Notes: generated by a model not told the origin, from the letters alone. Counted from the stretch's first letter, positions 43,845-56,056 are shown. The stretch is DNA of 64,000 nucleotides from Thysanoteuthis rhombus (GCA_963457665.1 OY735225.1:177501-241500); one strand, 5' to 3'. Numbers and translations: made by a program.

Positions 43845-45968
43845 AAAAGGCCAATGGGAAGTGGACTTCAAGGAGCCCCAGTCACGAAACCAAGAACAAA
43901 ATAGACTACATCCTAGCAGATAAGAGCGACACCGTCAAAGATATTCAGGTCCCAAATCAAGTCAATGTAAGAAGTGACCAAAGAATGATGAGATGCAAAA
44001 TTCAAATTAACTTCAAGATTGAAAGCAGGAAAATGTCCGACGGCTGGCTGCAACCACTTAGCGTACAAAAAGAACTGACCTAATCATTCAAGTGGGAACT
44101 GAAAAATAGATATGAACTTCTCACCGAACCAGGAGAGAACATCAACGAGCTCAGCAACAATATAATGACCTCTCTAATTGAAGTCGCTAATATGTTTACG
44201 CCAAAGAGCATACAAACCATTAGTAAACTTTCAAAATAAACCGAGAATCTCATTGGAAAAATGCAGAAACCTCAAGCCATTGACAACTACAACAGAAAGC
44301 AACAGAACTGAAAAAAATAGTCCTAAAGAAACGAAGAGAAAATAAGGGAGAGACACGACAGCAGTCATTAAAAGAATTCTCGAAAAAGGTAAGGGATTAA
44401 AAACTGTCAGAAAATCTTTTGGCACCTGAAGGAAGCAAATAAGTAGCGTGCTCGGAGCAAATGAAGACCTAACAACGGATTAGAGCTACATTGGCGAATG
44501 CTCCTTGGAATTCTATAAAAACTTTCATTTCACCAAACAAAAATGAACAGAAAACACAAGCCGAGAGTAGTCAATTCGAGGATTTTCCAGAAGTTGCTCC
44601 TTAGGAAGTGAAGCAAGCCATAAAAAAAATAAAGAAAGGAAAGGTTCCTAGATCCGATAGAGCTGGTGAAATCACCACTAGGAAACTAACCACTCATTCC
44701 AACTTGTTTCAAATAGAGTAAAGTCACAGAAGATTGGAACATTACAATCATAATGCTGTTATATAAAGAAAGAAACCCAAAAGACCACAACAACTGCAGG
44801 CCAATAAGCCTACTCTAATGCATCTACATACACCTTACCAAAGGGATCACCAATCGAATCACCAATACGCTTGATGAAAACCAACGACGGAAACAAGTTA
44901 GCTTAAGAAAAAGCTACTCAACTATTGACCATCTCCATTCAGTAAACCAACTGGAAGAAAAAGCAGCCGAATATTGAGTGTCAACTTTAAAAAAGGCCTT
45001 CAATTCAGTGGAAGTCTACAAAGTCATTGACACAAGAGTACAACAAGGTATAGACCCCGTATATATTATTAAGTATTGCAACATATCTACTAACACAGCA
45101 GTTCCTTCAAAGGATACATGAAGATTCTGAGACCTTTCAACTAGAAAAAAAGAGTGAGACAAGGATCTACCAGCTCACACTATCACAGTCTGTCTTGAGA
45201 ACTTTCGAAACTTGGACTGGAAACACAAGAGAATGCCTAAATAAGCTCAGACTTGCAGACGACATCATCCTCTTTGCTAAAAACCTTCGCAACCCTCAAA
45301 TAATGTTAGGCAAACTAAATAATGGAAGCAAGAAAGTTGACCTTCTCATGAATCTCAGCAAAACGAATGTTATGTACAACAAATACGTTGATGACAAATA
45401 CACAACGATCAAAATCGAAAACGCAGAGCTGAAAAAGTAGACCACTTCATCTACCAAGGACAACGAATCTCCATGAAGTCCTCGAGAGAAGAAGAAATCA
45501 AGTAAAGAATCACAGTGTGTTGGCAAGCTTTCGGTAGAGCAAGCTCGACTTTCAAGAACAAAAAAAAACACCTGTCCTAAAAATAAGAGTATACAACCAA
45601 TGCACCCTCCTAATAGTCACCTATGGAGCAACGACATGGGACCTGACCAAAAAATTGATCCTAAAACAATGAACAATGCAATTCTCATATGAGAGAATGA
45701 TGCTCTACCTCATGCGGAGAGATTATGGCACAGCACAGTATATTAGAGAGAGGACAGAAGTCCGAAATATCATAGAAACCATTAGAAAGTCTAAATGGCA
45801 ATGGCTAGACATGCTGCAAGAATGACAAACAACCACTGAACATCACGACTCACAATATAGATACCAAGAGATCATATGCAAAATTGTGGCCGACAGAAAG
45901 TAAGATGACGTGACGAGCATGACGAATTCAGAAAGTACTTGCTCTGCGATTGATGATGCTGATGATGA
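43845..45968 (+). mobile_element. RTE-like LINE, longest copy: end of APE endonuclease to 3' tail, heavily broken
   Basis: Begins with GKWTSRSPSHETKNKIDYIL and NVRSDQRMMRCKI, the C-terminal end of the APE-type endonuclease. Fragments of the linker and RT follow: KKAIKKIKKGKVP, ITIIMLLYKERNPKDHNN, SYSTIDHLHSV, KAFNSVEVYK, GVRQGST..., LRLADDIILFAKNL (motif C, about 45255), LLMNLSKTNVMYNKY, LIVTYGATTWDLT and NCGRQ, ending at GATGATGCTGATGATGAT near 45953-45968. Numerous stops and frameshifts. Confidence 0.92.
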
Positions 45969-46077
45969 TATTATCTACATGAATAAGAAATTTCTGTTTA
46001 TTTATTAGCTTGTCTATCGTTAGAAACTTTAATTTTTTTGTTCAACAATTAGTTAAAACCAATGTCAACCAAAATAA

Positions 46078-46160
46078 CGAAGAAACGAAGATCAAAATCG
46101 GAAATGCAGAACTGAAGAAAGTAGACTACTACATCTACCTGGGACAACGAATCTACCAGG
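46078..46160 (+). mobile_element. Short extra piece of the RTE-like LINE
   Basis: Repeats the segment reading TKIKIGNAELKKVDYYIYLGQRI, also seen within 45400-45475 and 18600-18680. It ends abruptly near 46157. Confidence 0.8.
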
Positions 46161-46763
46161 GATAACAGGATTTGTATATCGTGGCATCCCTACATTTTTA
46201 GTTGAGAATTCAGTACTAAAACCTTTTATTAACTTGATATCTAAAACGTCACTTTCGACGACGACTCCAGATAAAAGTCCTGAACACACGCGTTCAATTG
46301 CTTATTTGTCCGGTTTTCTAGTCGGTTACCTTATTCCTCTCCTTCTCTCTAAACTCGTTGTTTTCATTCTTTGGCCGTAACTATATATATTGTCTTTTCT
46401 CATTTATCTTCCTCGAGATGAGAATTTGCAAGAACTTTATAACTACTAAATGTGAATACTGCAACTACTTCACTTGATATATTTTTGGTGCCCAGCAAAC
46501 GCTGCTTTCACTATTTTGCCTCTTTTAGGCCCTTCTTGTACTTAACTTGAAGTAACATACCACTAGCAGGCACTACTTATCAGGTTTCATTCGATGGATA
46601 AACCAAACGGCATTAGACACGTTATGTTACATGTTCCCTGGATACTTATTCTTTCCCCATTGTCTTTTTATGTATAAGAATAACCCTCTTCTCTTCTTTA
46701 AACGATCGATCGTATTGATGTTTTCATCATGTGTAATCTAGTTTCATTCTTTAGTTGATATAA
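46161..46763. other. Gap; a 78-codon stop-free stretch without ATG follows the RTE piece
   Basis: From about 46150 to 46380 the plus strand is open in one frame (LPGITGFVYRGIPTFLVENS, then SLSTTTPDKSPEHTRS and YLSGFLVGYLIPLLL). It has no start codon, and its left end coincides with the RTE piece. It reads like protein but is not recognised. Confidence 0.25.
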
Positions 46764-47081
46764 ATGTTTTGCATTAAATGTACATTTCCTTTGTTCATCT
46801 CAATATTTGTAAGTGTTTTTTTACTGTTTCATATCTGCATCCACAATCATGCTTGGTGCGCATGCTCTTCATGCTGTCATTGCAACTCTACATCCCATAC
46901 TTACAGCGGGCACTCATTCTTCAACAGCAAACACCATAGCTATAATAAAATTCATAAGTTTGCATCTGGAAATACAAGTTCCTATTTGAAAGATGAATGT
47001 CTCAAAAATTGTTTCAATTTATATCATGAAGAGGTAGATTATAGATCCATAAACGATTGTTCGTTAAATCAAACATCATAA
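46764..47081 (+). CDS. Hypothetical small ORF with signal-peptide-like start and Cys cluster (105 aa)
   Basis: Begins MFCIKC and a long hydrophobic run (PLFISIFVSVFLLFHICI) that could act as a signal peptide or membrane anchor, followed by CACSSCCHCNS and, near the end, KDECLKNCFNL. No homologous family is recognised, and no promoter, splice structure or polyadenylation signal was tied to it. In AT-rich animal DNA a 105-codon frame can arise by chance, so this is only a candidate for a small secreted protein. Confidence 0.22.
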   Translation: MFCIKCTFPLFISIFVSVFLLFHICIHNHAWCACSSCCHCNSTSHTYSGHSFFNSKHHSYNKIHKFASGNTSSYLKDECLKNCFNLYHEEVDYRSINDCSLNQTS

Positions 47082-47263
47082 TTCTATGAATATTCATTTT
47101 TCATTCGTTTGAGAATAATTCCTGAATATAGAAAGAGAAGGGCTCTAAGGAATATTATGTGCTGGACCTCATTCGTGTAAAAATTGACCCTGGATAAAGG
47201 CTGATTTGATATCCCTATCTAACTGTGCATGTTCGATTGGATCAAATTTGATGAGTAAATAAA

Positions 47264-47645
47264 TTGCATCACCGTAGCCCCACAAATACTCAACCCGACT
47301 ATCTAGCCAAGTGGGCAAAACATTCTTCTCCCTTTGAGTGGTTGTGTGGGTACGTGCGTGAGAGAGAGGCAGGAAGGTGCTCCTGGTCACATTTTGAGGA
47401 CTACAATCTTAAAAATACACCTGAGTACACCACTGGGCACCACCTAAAAAGAATCTTTTGTTTTTTCGAGAAAGTGTCTTTTTTGTCTCTAGAATCACTT
47501 TGGGACCAACAATGCCAAAATCTTGTGCTGATATTTCTTCTAGGAAATATCAAAATAATTTTAGCTTATTTTGATGTAACTAATTCTGGTACACGCACGG
47601 GCTACAGTAATTCATTTATACAAAGTAAGGATATCCATCACATAT
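47264..47645 (+). repeat. Dispersed repeat (family 3), copy 2
   Basis: Partner of 40620-41075 with the same orientation and order of phrases, ending gctacagtaattcatttata. A 143-codon open frame starting here runs into the Tc1-like element and is not supported as a gene. Confidence 0.7.
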
Positions 47646-47669
47646 TTTTGGTTGATTGCTGCCAATCAC

Positions 47670-49000
47670 TACAACAGTGTCTTGCAAAATTCTGAGGGAA
47701 ATTTACGGTATTATAAAAACTCTTGGTGATTTTACGGTATTACAAAAAACCCCTGGTAATTTCAGGGTGCTATTAAAACACCTGATATTTTTTGAATATT
47801 TTTCTTCAATTGAATTTATAAAAGAATAGATTTTTTTCTATTCTCTTCATTAAAGAGTTCCACTACAGGTCAAATGACATTTAGCAATATTACATTCATA
47901 GTGGAGTTTAAAACAATTCTCTGATGCTCAAAGAAGAGCTATTGTTGATTTGAAGACAGACAACTGCCAATGAAATACGTAAGCAATTGAAGGTATCAAA
48001 ATCTGTTGTATCAAAGACCTGTATTCAATATGCAACAGAAGGGAATTTCCAACACAGAAACGTCCAGGGCAACCTGCATCTATCAACTCATTGGTCACAA
48101 CAAACCAACTCAACGGTCGGTTGTCACTATTGCGAACAGTTTTATCTGATATAGTGAATCGTTCCCTGAAAAATGATCATGGCCTGGAATCTTGTAGAAT
48201 TTTGAAGAAATCTTTGGTGACAAAGAACCGTTTGTTGAAATGCGAGAAATTCTCTAGCAGAACGAAAGATTTGTCCGTAGAGATTTATTCAAAGATAATG
48301 TGGTCTGATGAGTCCAATTTTTTTTTCTTTTTGAACAATCTATGCCCGTACAAAGACAACAGAGGTCATACCAAATCAGTCAATGGTTCACACAACCAGC
48401 AATTAAACGTCTTCGTCTTTTTATGATCAGAGTTGCGTCTCTGTTGGTGATTGAGGGTGACTATTTTTTTCCACCAAAAGTGACTATGAATTCAGAGAAA
48501 ATCTGGTTATCTTGGAGCCATATCTACTACCATTCATGCAGATTAATAAAAGCACAATTCCTATACAGGATGGTGCTCTGTGCCATACCACTAAACGTGT
48601 AAAAAATGGATCCAGGATCGTGATATTGAGCTCTTGGAATGGTTGCAAAGCTCACGAGACCTCAATCTGAAAGGAAATCTAGCAGAGATCATGAAACGAA
48701 AGATGGTGCCAATGAAAATCATCACTATAGATCATCTAGAAGTGAAATACACTTTGGGCACAAGAAGTCGTCGATGATCTGTGAAACAAACTTGCAGTAT
48801 TAATGCCTTCCAGAGCCAAAACAGTATTGAAAAACACAAATACTTTCCTTGTAAATACTAACTTTTCGACTTGCGTAAATACATTTTATTTTTAGTGAGT
48901 TTTTGCATACAATAAAAGAATAGAATATTTTCAAATCAAAAAAGGTCATATCACAAGATTCGGGCTAGGGTTTTCAAACTTTTGCAAGACACTGTGAATA
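47670..49000 (+). mobile_element. Tc1-like DNA transposon, complete ends but decayed transposase
   Basis: Ends CAACAGTGTCTTGCAAAA (from 47672) and TTTTGCAAGACACTGTG (to about 48996) are inverted, each flanked by TA (47670-47671 and 48999-49000), the target of Tc1/mariner. The length of about 1.33 kb is usual for Tc1 elements. Inside, decayed transposase is readable: an N-terminal helix-turn-helix part around 47920-48080, MWSDESNFFFF (first catalytic Asp, about 48298), QDGALCHTTKRVK (second, about 48566) and SSRDLNLKGNLAEI (third region, about 48650), where the usual SPDLNP is changed. Frameshifts near 48050, 48330 and 48600 make it non-autonomous. Confidence 0.9.
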
Positions 49001-49080
49001 GTTACCGAATAGGAAAAATAATCGATTTTGCTCAACTTTAAGCCCACTTATTATGGATAATGCTTATGCAGAGACGCACG

Positions 49081-49136
49081 CATCTATTTTCATGAAAAAT
49101 CAGTACAAGATTACTGATTTTTCATGCAAATAGATG
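49081..49136. repeat. Near-perfect 25-bp hairpin
   Basis: Left arm 49081-49105, loop caagat, right arm 49112-49136. Arms differ at a single position (tatttt versus gcaaata, T:G). The core is catgaaaaatcagta. It sits 80 bp from the right end of the Tc1-like element. Confidence 0.92.
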
Positions 49137-49904
49137 TCAGCCCTTGGATTACAATTTTATTCATGATACAACATTTAGTTGTTGAATTATGGGCCTAAAA
49201 ACTCTAAAATAGCTTATTTCAAATTAGATCCATAAACTACCACACAAAATATATAATTATGAATTCAGTAGGTTACCAAGACCTCAGAGGGGTAGGTAAG
49301 ATCTTCATACATATCCAGTTCAATTTTTTTCCAAATGTCGACCTGTCAGCTTGTATAGATCGTTTCCTTAGATTTGGGCAGTCCTAAGTGTCTTGTGTTA
49401 TGAGTTTTTTCAAACCCATCTGCAGATTAGTGTTTCATATAACCTTTTAAGAGGAAAACATTCCAGAACACAACAGAACAATAGCACCCAATTTTATATT
49501 TTTTTATTTATATTTTTAAAGTATTTCCGTTCGAGATGTACACCAGGTTAATGAAAGTTTCCCGGAGGTTTAAACTTTAAACAATGAGACGCTGCTCTTT
49601 ATTTATTCATTTATGATGTTAATACGAACAATCTAAACAGAAATACCGTCGTTAACCGTAATCACAATCAAAACAGAATTTGAGTTGCATACCCACAGAA
49701 ATTTCTCAAATTATTGTTAGATGAAAAAAGCTAGCTGATCCCCGTTAAAAAGTCTGAAACATAAATGAATAATCATTATATCAGAAATAAAACGAAAAAA
49801 TAACACCCGAGAAGCAATATAATCCACTAGGAAAAGAAATATTCTCTGTGAAGTGTTTGGAATGCGAATTAGAGGATCATTTTCATCAGCATTTTAGACC
49901 CTCC
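49137..49904. other. Gap without a recognised gene
   Basis: AT-rich sequence without supported features. Confidence 0.5.
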
Positions 49905-50222
49905 CTAAGATTCCTTAGACATTTCTATCATAAGCGTCGCGGAGCAAGTACTTTCTGAACTTGCCTAGCTCGTCTCAACATCTTATCTTTTGCCGGCCAT
50001 TTTTTCTCACATATGATTTCTGGAGATCCGCTTTATCTTACATTATTCATGACCTGATTATCGCCATTCAAGTTTTCTAATAGCTTCTATGATATCTCTG
50101 ACTCCTGTTTTTTCTCTAATATACTGTGCTGTCTTATGATCTCTTGTTTTTCCAATATACTGTGTTGTCTTGTGATCTTTCTAAGTAGGGTTAACCATGA
50201 TTCTCTCCCGTGCATGTTGCAT
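49905..50222 (-). mobile_element. RTE-like LINE 3' fragment
   Basis: Minus-strand words match the RTE C-terminus: aagcgtcgcggagcaagtac, cttgcctagctcgtctc and atgcatgttgcatg in the order expected for the end of the element. It contains a ~40-bp internal duplication (aatatactgtg.tgtctt.tgatct twice near 50115 and 50155). No microsatellite tail remains. Confidence 0.82.
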
Positions 50223-50552
50223 GACTTAATTCATTCAAAGCCGACAAATTAACTAAATACTCACGTCCATGAAGTAATTTTCTCGATCCAAGGGAGAATA
50301 CTTTTTGTTGAATTACCTCCCTTAGATCGATTGCCCCAATTTGTTCAGTAATCTGTTATCTGAGTTGGGGATTGGGAATCGCTGGGAAAAGTGCTGGGAT
50401 GATCATTTTAAAAAAATGGAAAAAGGAGTGATCAATGGAGAAGAGTGGATACAAATTGGGTAGATTTATGTTGTTCTATCCAGAACACCGAACTACTGAT
50501 TTTGTAGCACTATGAATTCTTTAACCCCCAACACAAACACACGCGCGCGCGT

Positions 50553-50592
<40 letters not shown>

Positions 50593-51084
50593 GAACTCGT
50601 CAGCTAGGTATCCAATATGAGCAGATTGTTCGACTTATGCAAATGTTATTGTAATTATAATTTTGAGAGGAAACGTTGAAAAATATCAAGAGTTTTTTGG
50701 AAATATCAAGTCTGTGTATGGTCAGAGTTGATAGAATATCGTTATGATCATAGAAGCCAAATTGTAGGATCGGATATAATTAAAATATAACTTCAGTTTT
50801 GAAGGCAGTTAAATGTATCCGTTGAAAACTCAAATGTTACTTTTCCTTTGTCCTATAAGCAAAATGCTTCATATTTGTTGTACGCAGCATTTTTGCAAAA
50901 TGATAGTTACGCTTGAGAGAGAGGAAACGAACTGATATGGATTAGGCAGGTTCGAGGACAGACCAGGGGGCCCGGATCCCCCTTCCCAGACAAAGCACTT
51001 GAAAAAATATGCAGATGAATATCTAGATAATGGAATTTTATAAATATTTTTTTTTATATAAATGAATGTTTATAAACAAAAAAG
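50223..51084. repeat. Gap with (CA)n microsatellite (50538-50590)
   Basis: The CA run contains a CGCGCGCG core. The region 50280-50335 has a loose inverted repeat around gatccaaggga and ccctta gatcg. No gene. Confidence 0.55.
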
Positions 51085-51440
51085 AACCTCACATGATAAT
51101 TACCAATGCGCAGGTGTCTCCAATCACGCCAAAGAATGCAACTGACGAAGTAGAAAAGAATGTAATCCATGGAACTGACGTAGGAAAAAAGAATTTCAAT
51201 CATATTCTAATGACGTAATAAAAATTCTGAATTTGACGAAAAATAAAGAAAATAAAAAATAAAGAAAATAAGAAATGATAACAAAAAGAAAAACAGAATA
51301 CAAGAAAAATCCTTTTGTTCTCAACAGAACACTATTCACCAAGCTCACTGCAATGCAAACCTCTATTGAATACGTAAGTAAAATGCAATGCGTATCTATA
51401 TATATCATAAAGCTGTCATTTTTGACAGCACGAATAAACT
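51085..51440. repeat. Dispersed repeat (family 2), copy 2
   Basis: Aligned phrase by phrase with 17190-17555. Contains two to three diverged ~39-bp units (aactgacg.agta.aa.agaatt.cat). A possible larger element spans 50960-51750, because cccggatcccc at the left and ctggatctacccctg at the right resemble inverted ends. Confidence 0.6.
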
Positions 51441-51772
51441 AGTTATGAATGAATATTAGAAACAAAACTTTATCATTTCGTTTCTCATCTAATATAAGTA
51501 AGATGTCGCCTGTCTTATTCCTAATATTTTTCTATTTATTGGTTCAAAGGTAAATTTTTCTGATTAATATTTTCCACCTTACTTTTTGGTGTCTTCCAGA
51601 TATAAAAACCTTCCACTCAAATGTTAGTAAAAATGCCGGATTACCAATCAATTTCTTGATTTTTTATTAGCAAAAATATTTTCTCCTATTCGGACCCCCC
51701 ATGCACAAAATCATTTTCGCCCGCTCAAAGTCCTGGATCTACCCCTGAGAACAGTGTTCCATTTATTGGTCT

Positions 51773-52060
51773 ACACCAGGGCCTCCCAACATTTTTCGTT
51801 GCGTTTACCCTCGGGAACTTTTCGAAAGTAAATTTACACCCACCCTGTTTTGTCAGTAAATTGAGATTACACTCTCTACATAATAAAGCAATTGACAGAG
51901 TAGAAATTATGAAATATGGCTTTTAAAATTTTCAAGTTCAAATAATAATAATAATAGCACATAATGTTATTATCTGGATTATGATTTGAAAAATAATATT
52001 TACACAAATCTAAATCCTGCAAATGTACCCTGAAAGGTTGGCGAAATTTTCTCTTGATTT
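51773..52060. mobile_element. Possible hAT-like MITE
   Basis: Opens with accagggcctcccaacattt, a typical hAT-type terminus, and closes near ctgaaaggttggcgaaattt, a weak inverse match. No coding content. Confidence 0.3.
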
Positions 52061-52104
52061 AACCTCTGATCTACGCTTCGAAAAACATGAGTTTGTGAGT
52101 GTGA

Positions 52105-52109
52105 ACGTC

Positions 52110-52147
<38 letters not shown>

Positions 52148-52170
52148 CGAGAGAGAGAAAGAGAGAGATT
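52105..52170. repeat. (GT)n/(GA)n microsatellite
   Basis: About 11 GT units followed by about 15 interrupted GA units. Confidence 0.9.
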
Positions 52171-52304
52171 TTATAGAACCACTGGGAAAATAAAATGTTG
52201 TTTAAATGTAGCAATTGAACAAACGTAGTCATCAAAGATAGGGAATATTTTTTTCTATATTCGTGCTTATAATCATGCATTTGTGTATGTGTTAGTTTGT
52301 TTGT

Positions 52305-52720
52305 TCCTGTGCTCCTGGTCATACATTTTGTCAGATAACTTGAATATTAGCATCAGTACTACACTAAACCTCTTCTAAAAATGTTTTTTATTTCATTTTT
52401 TTACCTTTTAGAGGCCTTATTTTTTGGTGTTCTTGTTTATGTTCTCAGCGCTCCTGGCCATACCATTTTGTTTATAGGTTTAAAAAATTGGCATCAGAAC
52501 TCTACTAGACTCCTTATAGAAATTTTTGTTCTGACTTTTGGGAAAAAAAGGGGTTTTTTACCTTTTTAGGGCTTTTTCAACTAGTTTATCAATAACATCT
52601 AGATTCTCCAGAATCTATTTTTTCTAAATGTTTTCACTCCATTTTAGATGCATTCCAATGTAAAATATCAACGATGTCACAAGTACAATTTATTCTGACC
52701 TTATTTATCAATAAGTCAAC
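52305..52720 (+). repeat. Dispersed repeat (family 4), partial tandem copy
   Basis: The phrase gctcctgg.cata.catttt.t begins two successive partial units (52310 and 52455). The second continues through acctttttaggg, tagtttatcaataac.tctag, attctccagaatct and gacc.tatt, all of which recur at 63345-63600. Confidence 0.7.
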
Positions 52721-53280
52721 GGAATCTTTTTTTTACATGACTTTAAATTTTGACGCAAAAGTTGTTCAATCGTTTACTTTTTCATGGCAGTGTGAAACTT
52801 GGAACGCTTGTTTAAGCTTTATTTTCAAGTTACAGTCATTTCAAGAAATAGAAAAATAAAGAAATCTTTGAATAAAATCTCGCTCAATTTTGAATCTGGG
52901 ATCAAATAAACCTGCCACAATCCTATTAGAGTAATTTCGCTTCGATTATCAAACCGTGAATCATTAAGAATTCTTTTTAAAAAAGCAAGATTGATGATAA
53001 ATAAGCATTGAAAATGAATTGCATTTGAGTGATCAGAAGAGTAGCTAAATACTGGGGGACTCGGTTCTTTCAGTCCACATTTATTGAGATTTGATACAGG
53101 TGAACTACTGCTATTCATAAAGCTTTTGGGATCCGCTTCCATTGAGTACCCGGGGTGCTTCCAAATCACCCCCAACTTCATCTGTTCGATAACCTTGTGA
53201 ATATGTTTTGGATTCATTTTATGACAAACTGTAATAAAAAGGATTTTTTAGATACGAATTTCGAAGGAAATAAAGATGGA
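52721..53280 (-). other. Gap with an unrecognised 130-codon minus-strand open frame
   Basis: Frame 53217-52825 starts MNPKHIHKVIEQMKLGVIWK, continues with YSMEADPKSF, LNKCGLKEPSPPVFSYSSDH, and becomes hydrophobic at the end. The first 70 residues look protein-like. No family, intron or repeat evidence supports it. Confidence 0.25.
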
Positions 53281-53389
53281 TTACGAAATTAAAAATAGTC
53301 GCTCAATCATCCAATACGACGGAGAGCGAACATCTTCATAATCATTTGAGAAGTACATCGACAATCTCTGAGAAAGGGGTATACCGTTC

Positions 53390-54075
53390 AAAATAAGAAG
53401 AGTGGACTATGGAGAAATACATGAGACTGTTAATCATATCATAAACACATGCTGTAAGGTAGCCCAGAAGTAGCACAAATCCAAAAATGACTAGTTCAGA
53501 ATGATGATACACTGGAGAACTGTAAAAGCAATTTAATCATGCAAACTTATGGTCTTTTGATGGACTTTGATCACAAAAAAAGTCCAAATAAAAAAAAAAC
53601 AATCGTGAATGCTGCTGGATACGAACTAAGGGATCAATTTAGCATAAAATTACATGGCAAAATTGAACCCTAACTTAAAATAGGGGGGGACAAAATGAAG
53701 AATTTTTTTCGAGACAATATAAGGAATGAATTTATAAATGTATGTTTCAATATTCAGTCTTCGATACATACATACGTACATACATACATACATACATACA
53801 TACATACATACATACATACATACAAACTAACTTGAAAACTGAAGAAATCCTTTGTTGATAGTTTTGGTTGATGGTTTCTAAAATATAAAATACTCTAGAG
53901 CTTTAAAATTGAAACGGGTCTCCTAATCCAGGCCAGGGGACAAGATCCCATCATTGTAAGCAAGAAAAGTGTACCATAGAGAGTATCTTGCTATTCCAGC
54001 AGACTGCATAATAAAACCAAAAGGAAATTAAAAGTTGGACTAACATCTACACAAGATGCAACAGATTTCTGGAAG
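53390..54075 (+). mobile_element. Decayed RLE-type LINE remnant, interrupted by a family 1 repeat
   Basis: 53395-53540 reads ETVNHIINTCCKVAQK and MIHWRTVK, matching the CCHC-knuckle region of the intact element (ETVNHITSECSQLAQK, MIHWELSK). 53910-54030 reads LIQARGQDPIIVSKK and AIPADCIIKPKGN, matching LIQARRPDLVIVDKK and AVPADHRVKKKEG of the endonuclease. Stops and frameshifts abound. The middle (53578-53885) is a later insertion. Confidence 0.85.
53578..53885 (+). repeat. Dispersed ~450-bp repeat (family 1), copy 5, 5' shortened, with (CATA)n
   Basis: gtgaatgctgctggatacga, aagggatcaatttagcataa, then an expanded (CATA)n at 53766-53822 where other copies have one or two units, and aactgaagaaatcctttgtt to the ggttgatggtttctaaa end. 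Confidence 0.82.
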
Positions 54076-54204
54076 TCAGATCATGCACTAGTTCTTTCTT
54101 GTGTAAGGATCCTAAAGGGCAATGTAGCTAACTTTATTTTCAAGTTAACATCTAAAATTGAATCAAAAATATCATAAACACCGAGAAACATCTATACTCT
54201 CCAT

Positions 54205-54785
<581 letters not shown>

Positions 54786-55200
54786 TGATCTAGGAAATAT
54801 GCAATATATTATTAATTATATACAATATATTATTAATAGATTAAAGATGACTTTAATTTAGAACATGTATTTTAATGAAAACTTTATTTATTAAAAATAT
54901 TACCTATTTTTGAATTAAAAGCAGTGTATTGGGTTAATCAGAAAATAGTCAATGAGAATTTACCAAATATAGCGTGTGATCTAAAAGGAACACGTGTCTC
55001 TGTTACAACTTTCGTTTGGGATTACAATGACGTCGTTCTTCCCTTCTTCAACTTTCACACTTAAGCAGCATCAAATATGAGTATTTATTCCTTAGAAATA
55101 ATCGGAGAGGATGCTTCGTGGAGATGATGTGAGGTGTTTAATATGTCGATTTGTCATATTGTTGGTCAGTGACAGTGATTGCCGCTAGAGATGCTTGCGC
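54786..55200. other. Gap without a recognised gene
   Basis: AT-rich sequence without supported features. Confidence 0.5.
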
Positions 55201-55438
55201 ATCTAAAAAATGTGGAACACGTAGGTGACAGTTGTGCCCATCGTTGTTGGAGTGCATTGAACATTCCCGGAGAAGATTGCAAAGAGATCTGACACACTGT
55301 AGAAGAATGGAAACTACACAAACGGCAGCATTGCTGTAAAGTCTTGAACACTTGGAGTGTCAGACCATTGATGAGACTTGCTGTCACTTGATCTCCACTG
55401 AAAGCCACCAGATTTTATAGGGGTGAAAACTCTGTGAG

Positions 55439-55495
<57 letters not shown>
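55201..55495 (+). mobile_element. Decayed 3' end of an RLE-type LINE with (AAT)n tail
   Basis: Reads KMWNT, VVPIVVGVH, TFPEKI and, after a frameshift, METTQTAALL, matching KMWNMKT, VVPVIVGALGTVPKTL and IETVQTTALL of the intact element. The 3' UTR phrases gagacttgctgtcact and gtgag then lead into about 18 AAT units (55440-55495). Confidence 0.88.
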
Positions 55496-55786
55496 CTACA
55501 CATATGATGATAAGCGATGTGCAATTGTCGTCTGTCGTGCTTACGTCATCAGTGAGGTCTGGTGACGAAAATTTGAAGAAATAGAATTTCATGTAACGTA
55601 AAACGTAATGTTCAGGTAATATTGGACATTAACAAGAAAATACGGTGCAACATGTTTTCGATATTTCGTAAGTACAATACACATTGCAAATTTACTTGAA
55701 TATTGCAATCATTTTCCGACATGGGTGAAATAATAATGATAATAATAATAATGATAATAATAATACTTTGCCTATATTCATGAGAT

Positions 55787-55797
55787 TTTATTTTATT
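55787..55797 (-). promoter_or_regulatory. Polyadenylation signal of the metalloprotease gene
   Basis: Two overlapping AATAAA hexamers on the minus strand, about 115-125 bases after the stop codon at 55912-55914. Position and sequence fit a 3' UTR end, though cleavage cannot be seen. Confidence 0.6.
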
Positions 55798-55911
55798 CCC
55801 CCACCGTTGATATAAACATATAAAAGATTATCATCTTGCTTCTTGTTCACTATGACCATCAGTGATCGCTGTCAGCATGGCTTAGCAAGTCAGCTTTTCT
55901 ATTTGCCCATC

Positions 55912-56056
55912 TCATTGGCAAGGCCTCAAGTTCCCGGGTATAGATGGGTTTTTATTTGTGTAGATGTAACTCAGGACCTCGAAGACGCCTGAGTCGTGCT
56001 GTTGAATGTACATCCTGGACGCCATCTCATTCCGACACACCGTGAACGTACCACAC
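55912..56056 (-). CDS. Lethal-factor-like metalloprotease, last exon
   Basis: Acceptor with TTTCCCAG in phase 2, matching the phase-2 end of exon 57752-57900; together they form the Met codon of GGMNM. It encodes CGTFTVCRNEMASRMYIQQH, then DSGVFEVLSYIYTNKNPSIP and ends NLRPCQ before TGA. The C-terminus with a short helix (the F..L..IY motif) and a final Cys is what is seen after the catalytic region in the animal HExxH proteins this gene resembles. The Cys residues suggest a disulfide-bonded extracellular protein. Confidence 0.85.

Noticed and set aside
47264..47695. 143-codon plus-strand frame
   Set aside because: It crosses from a dispersed repeat into the terminal repeat of the Tc1-like element, so it cannot be a single gene.
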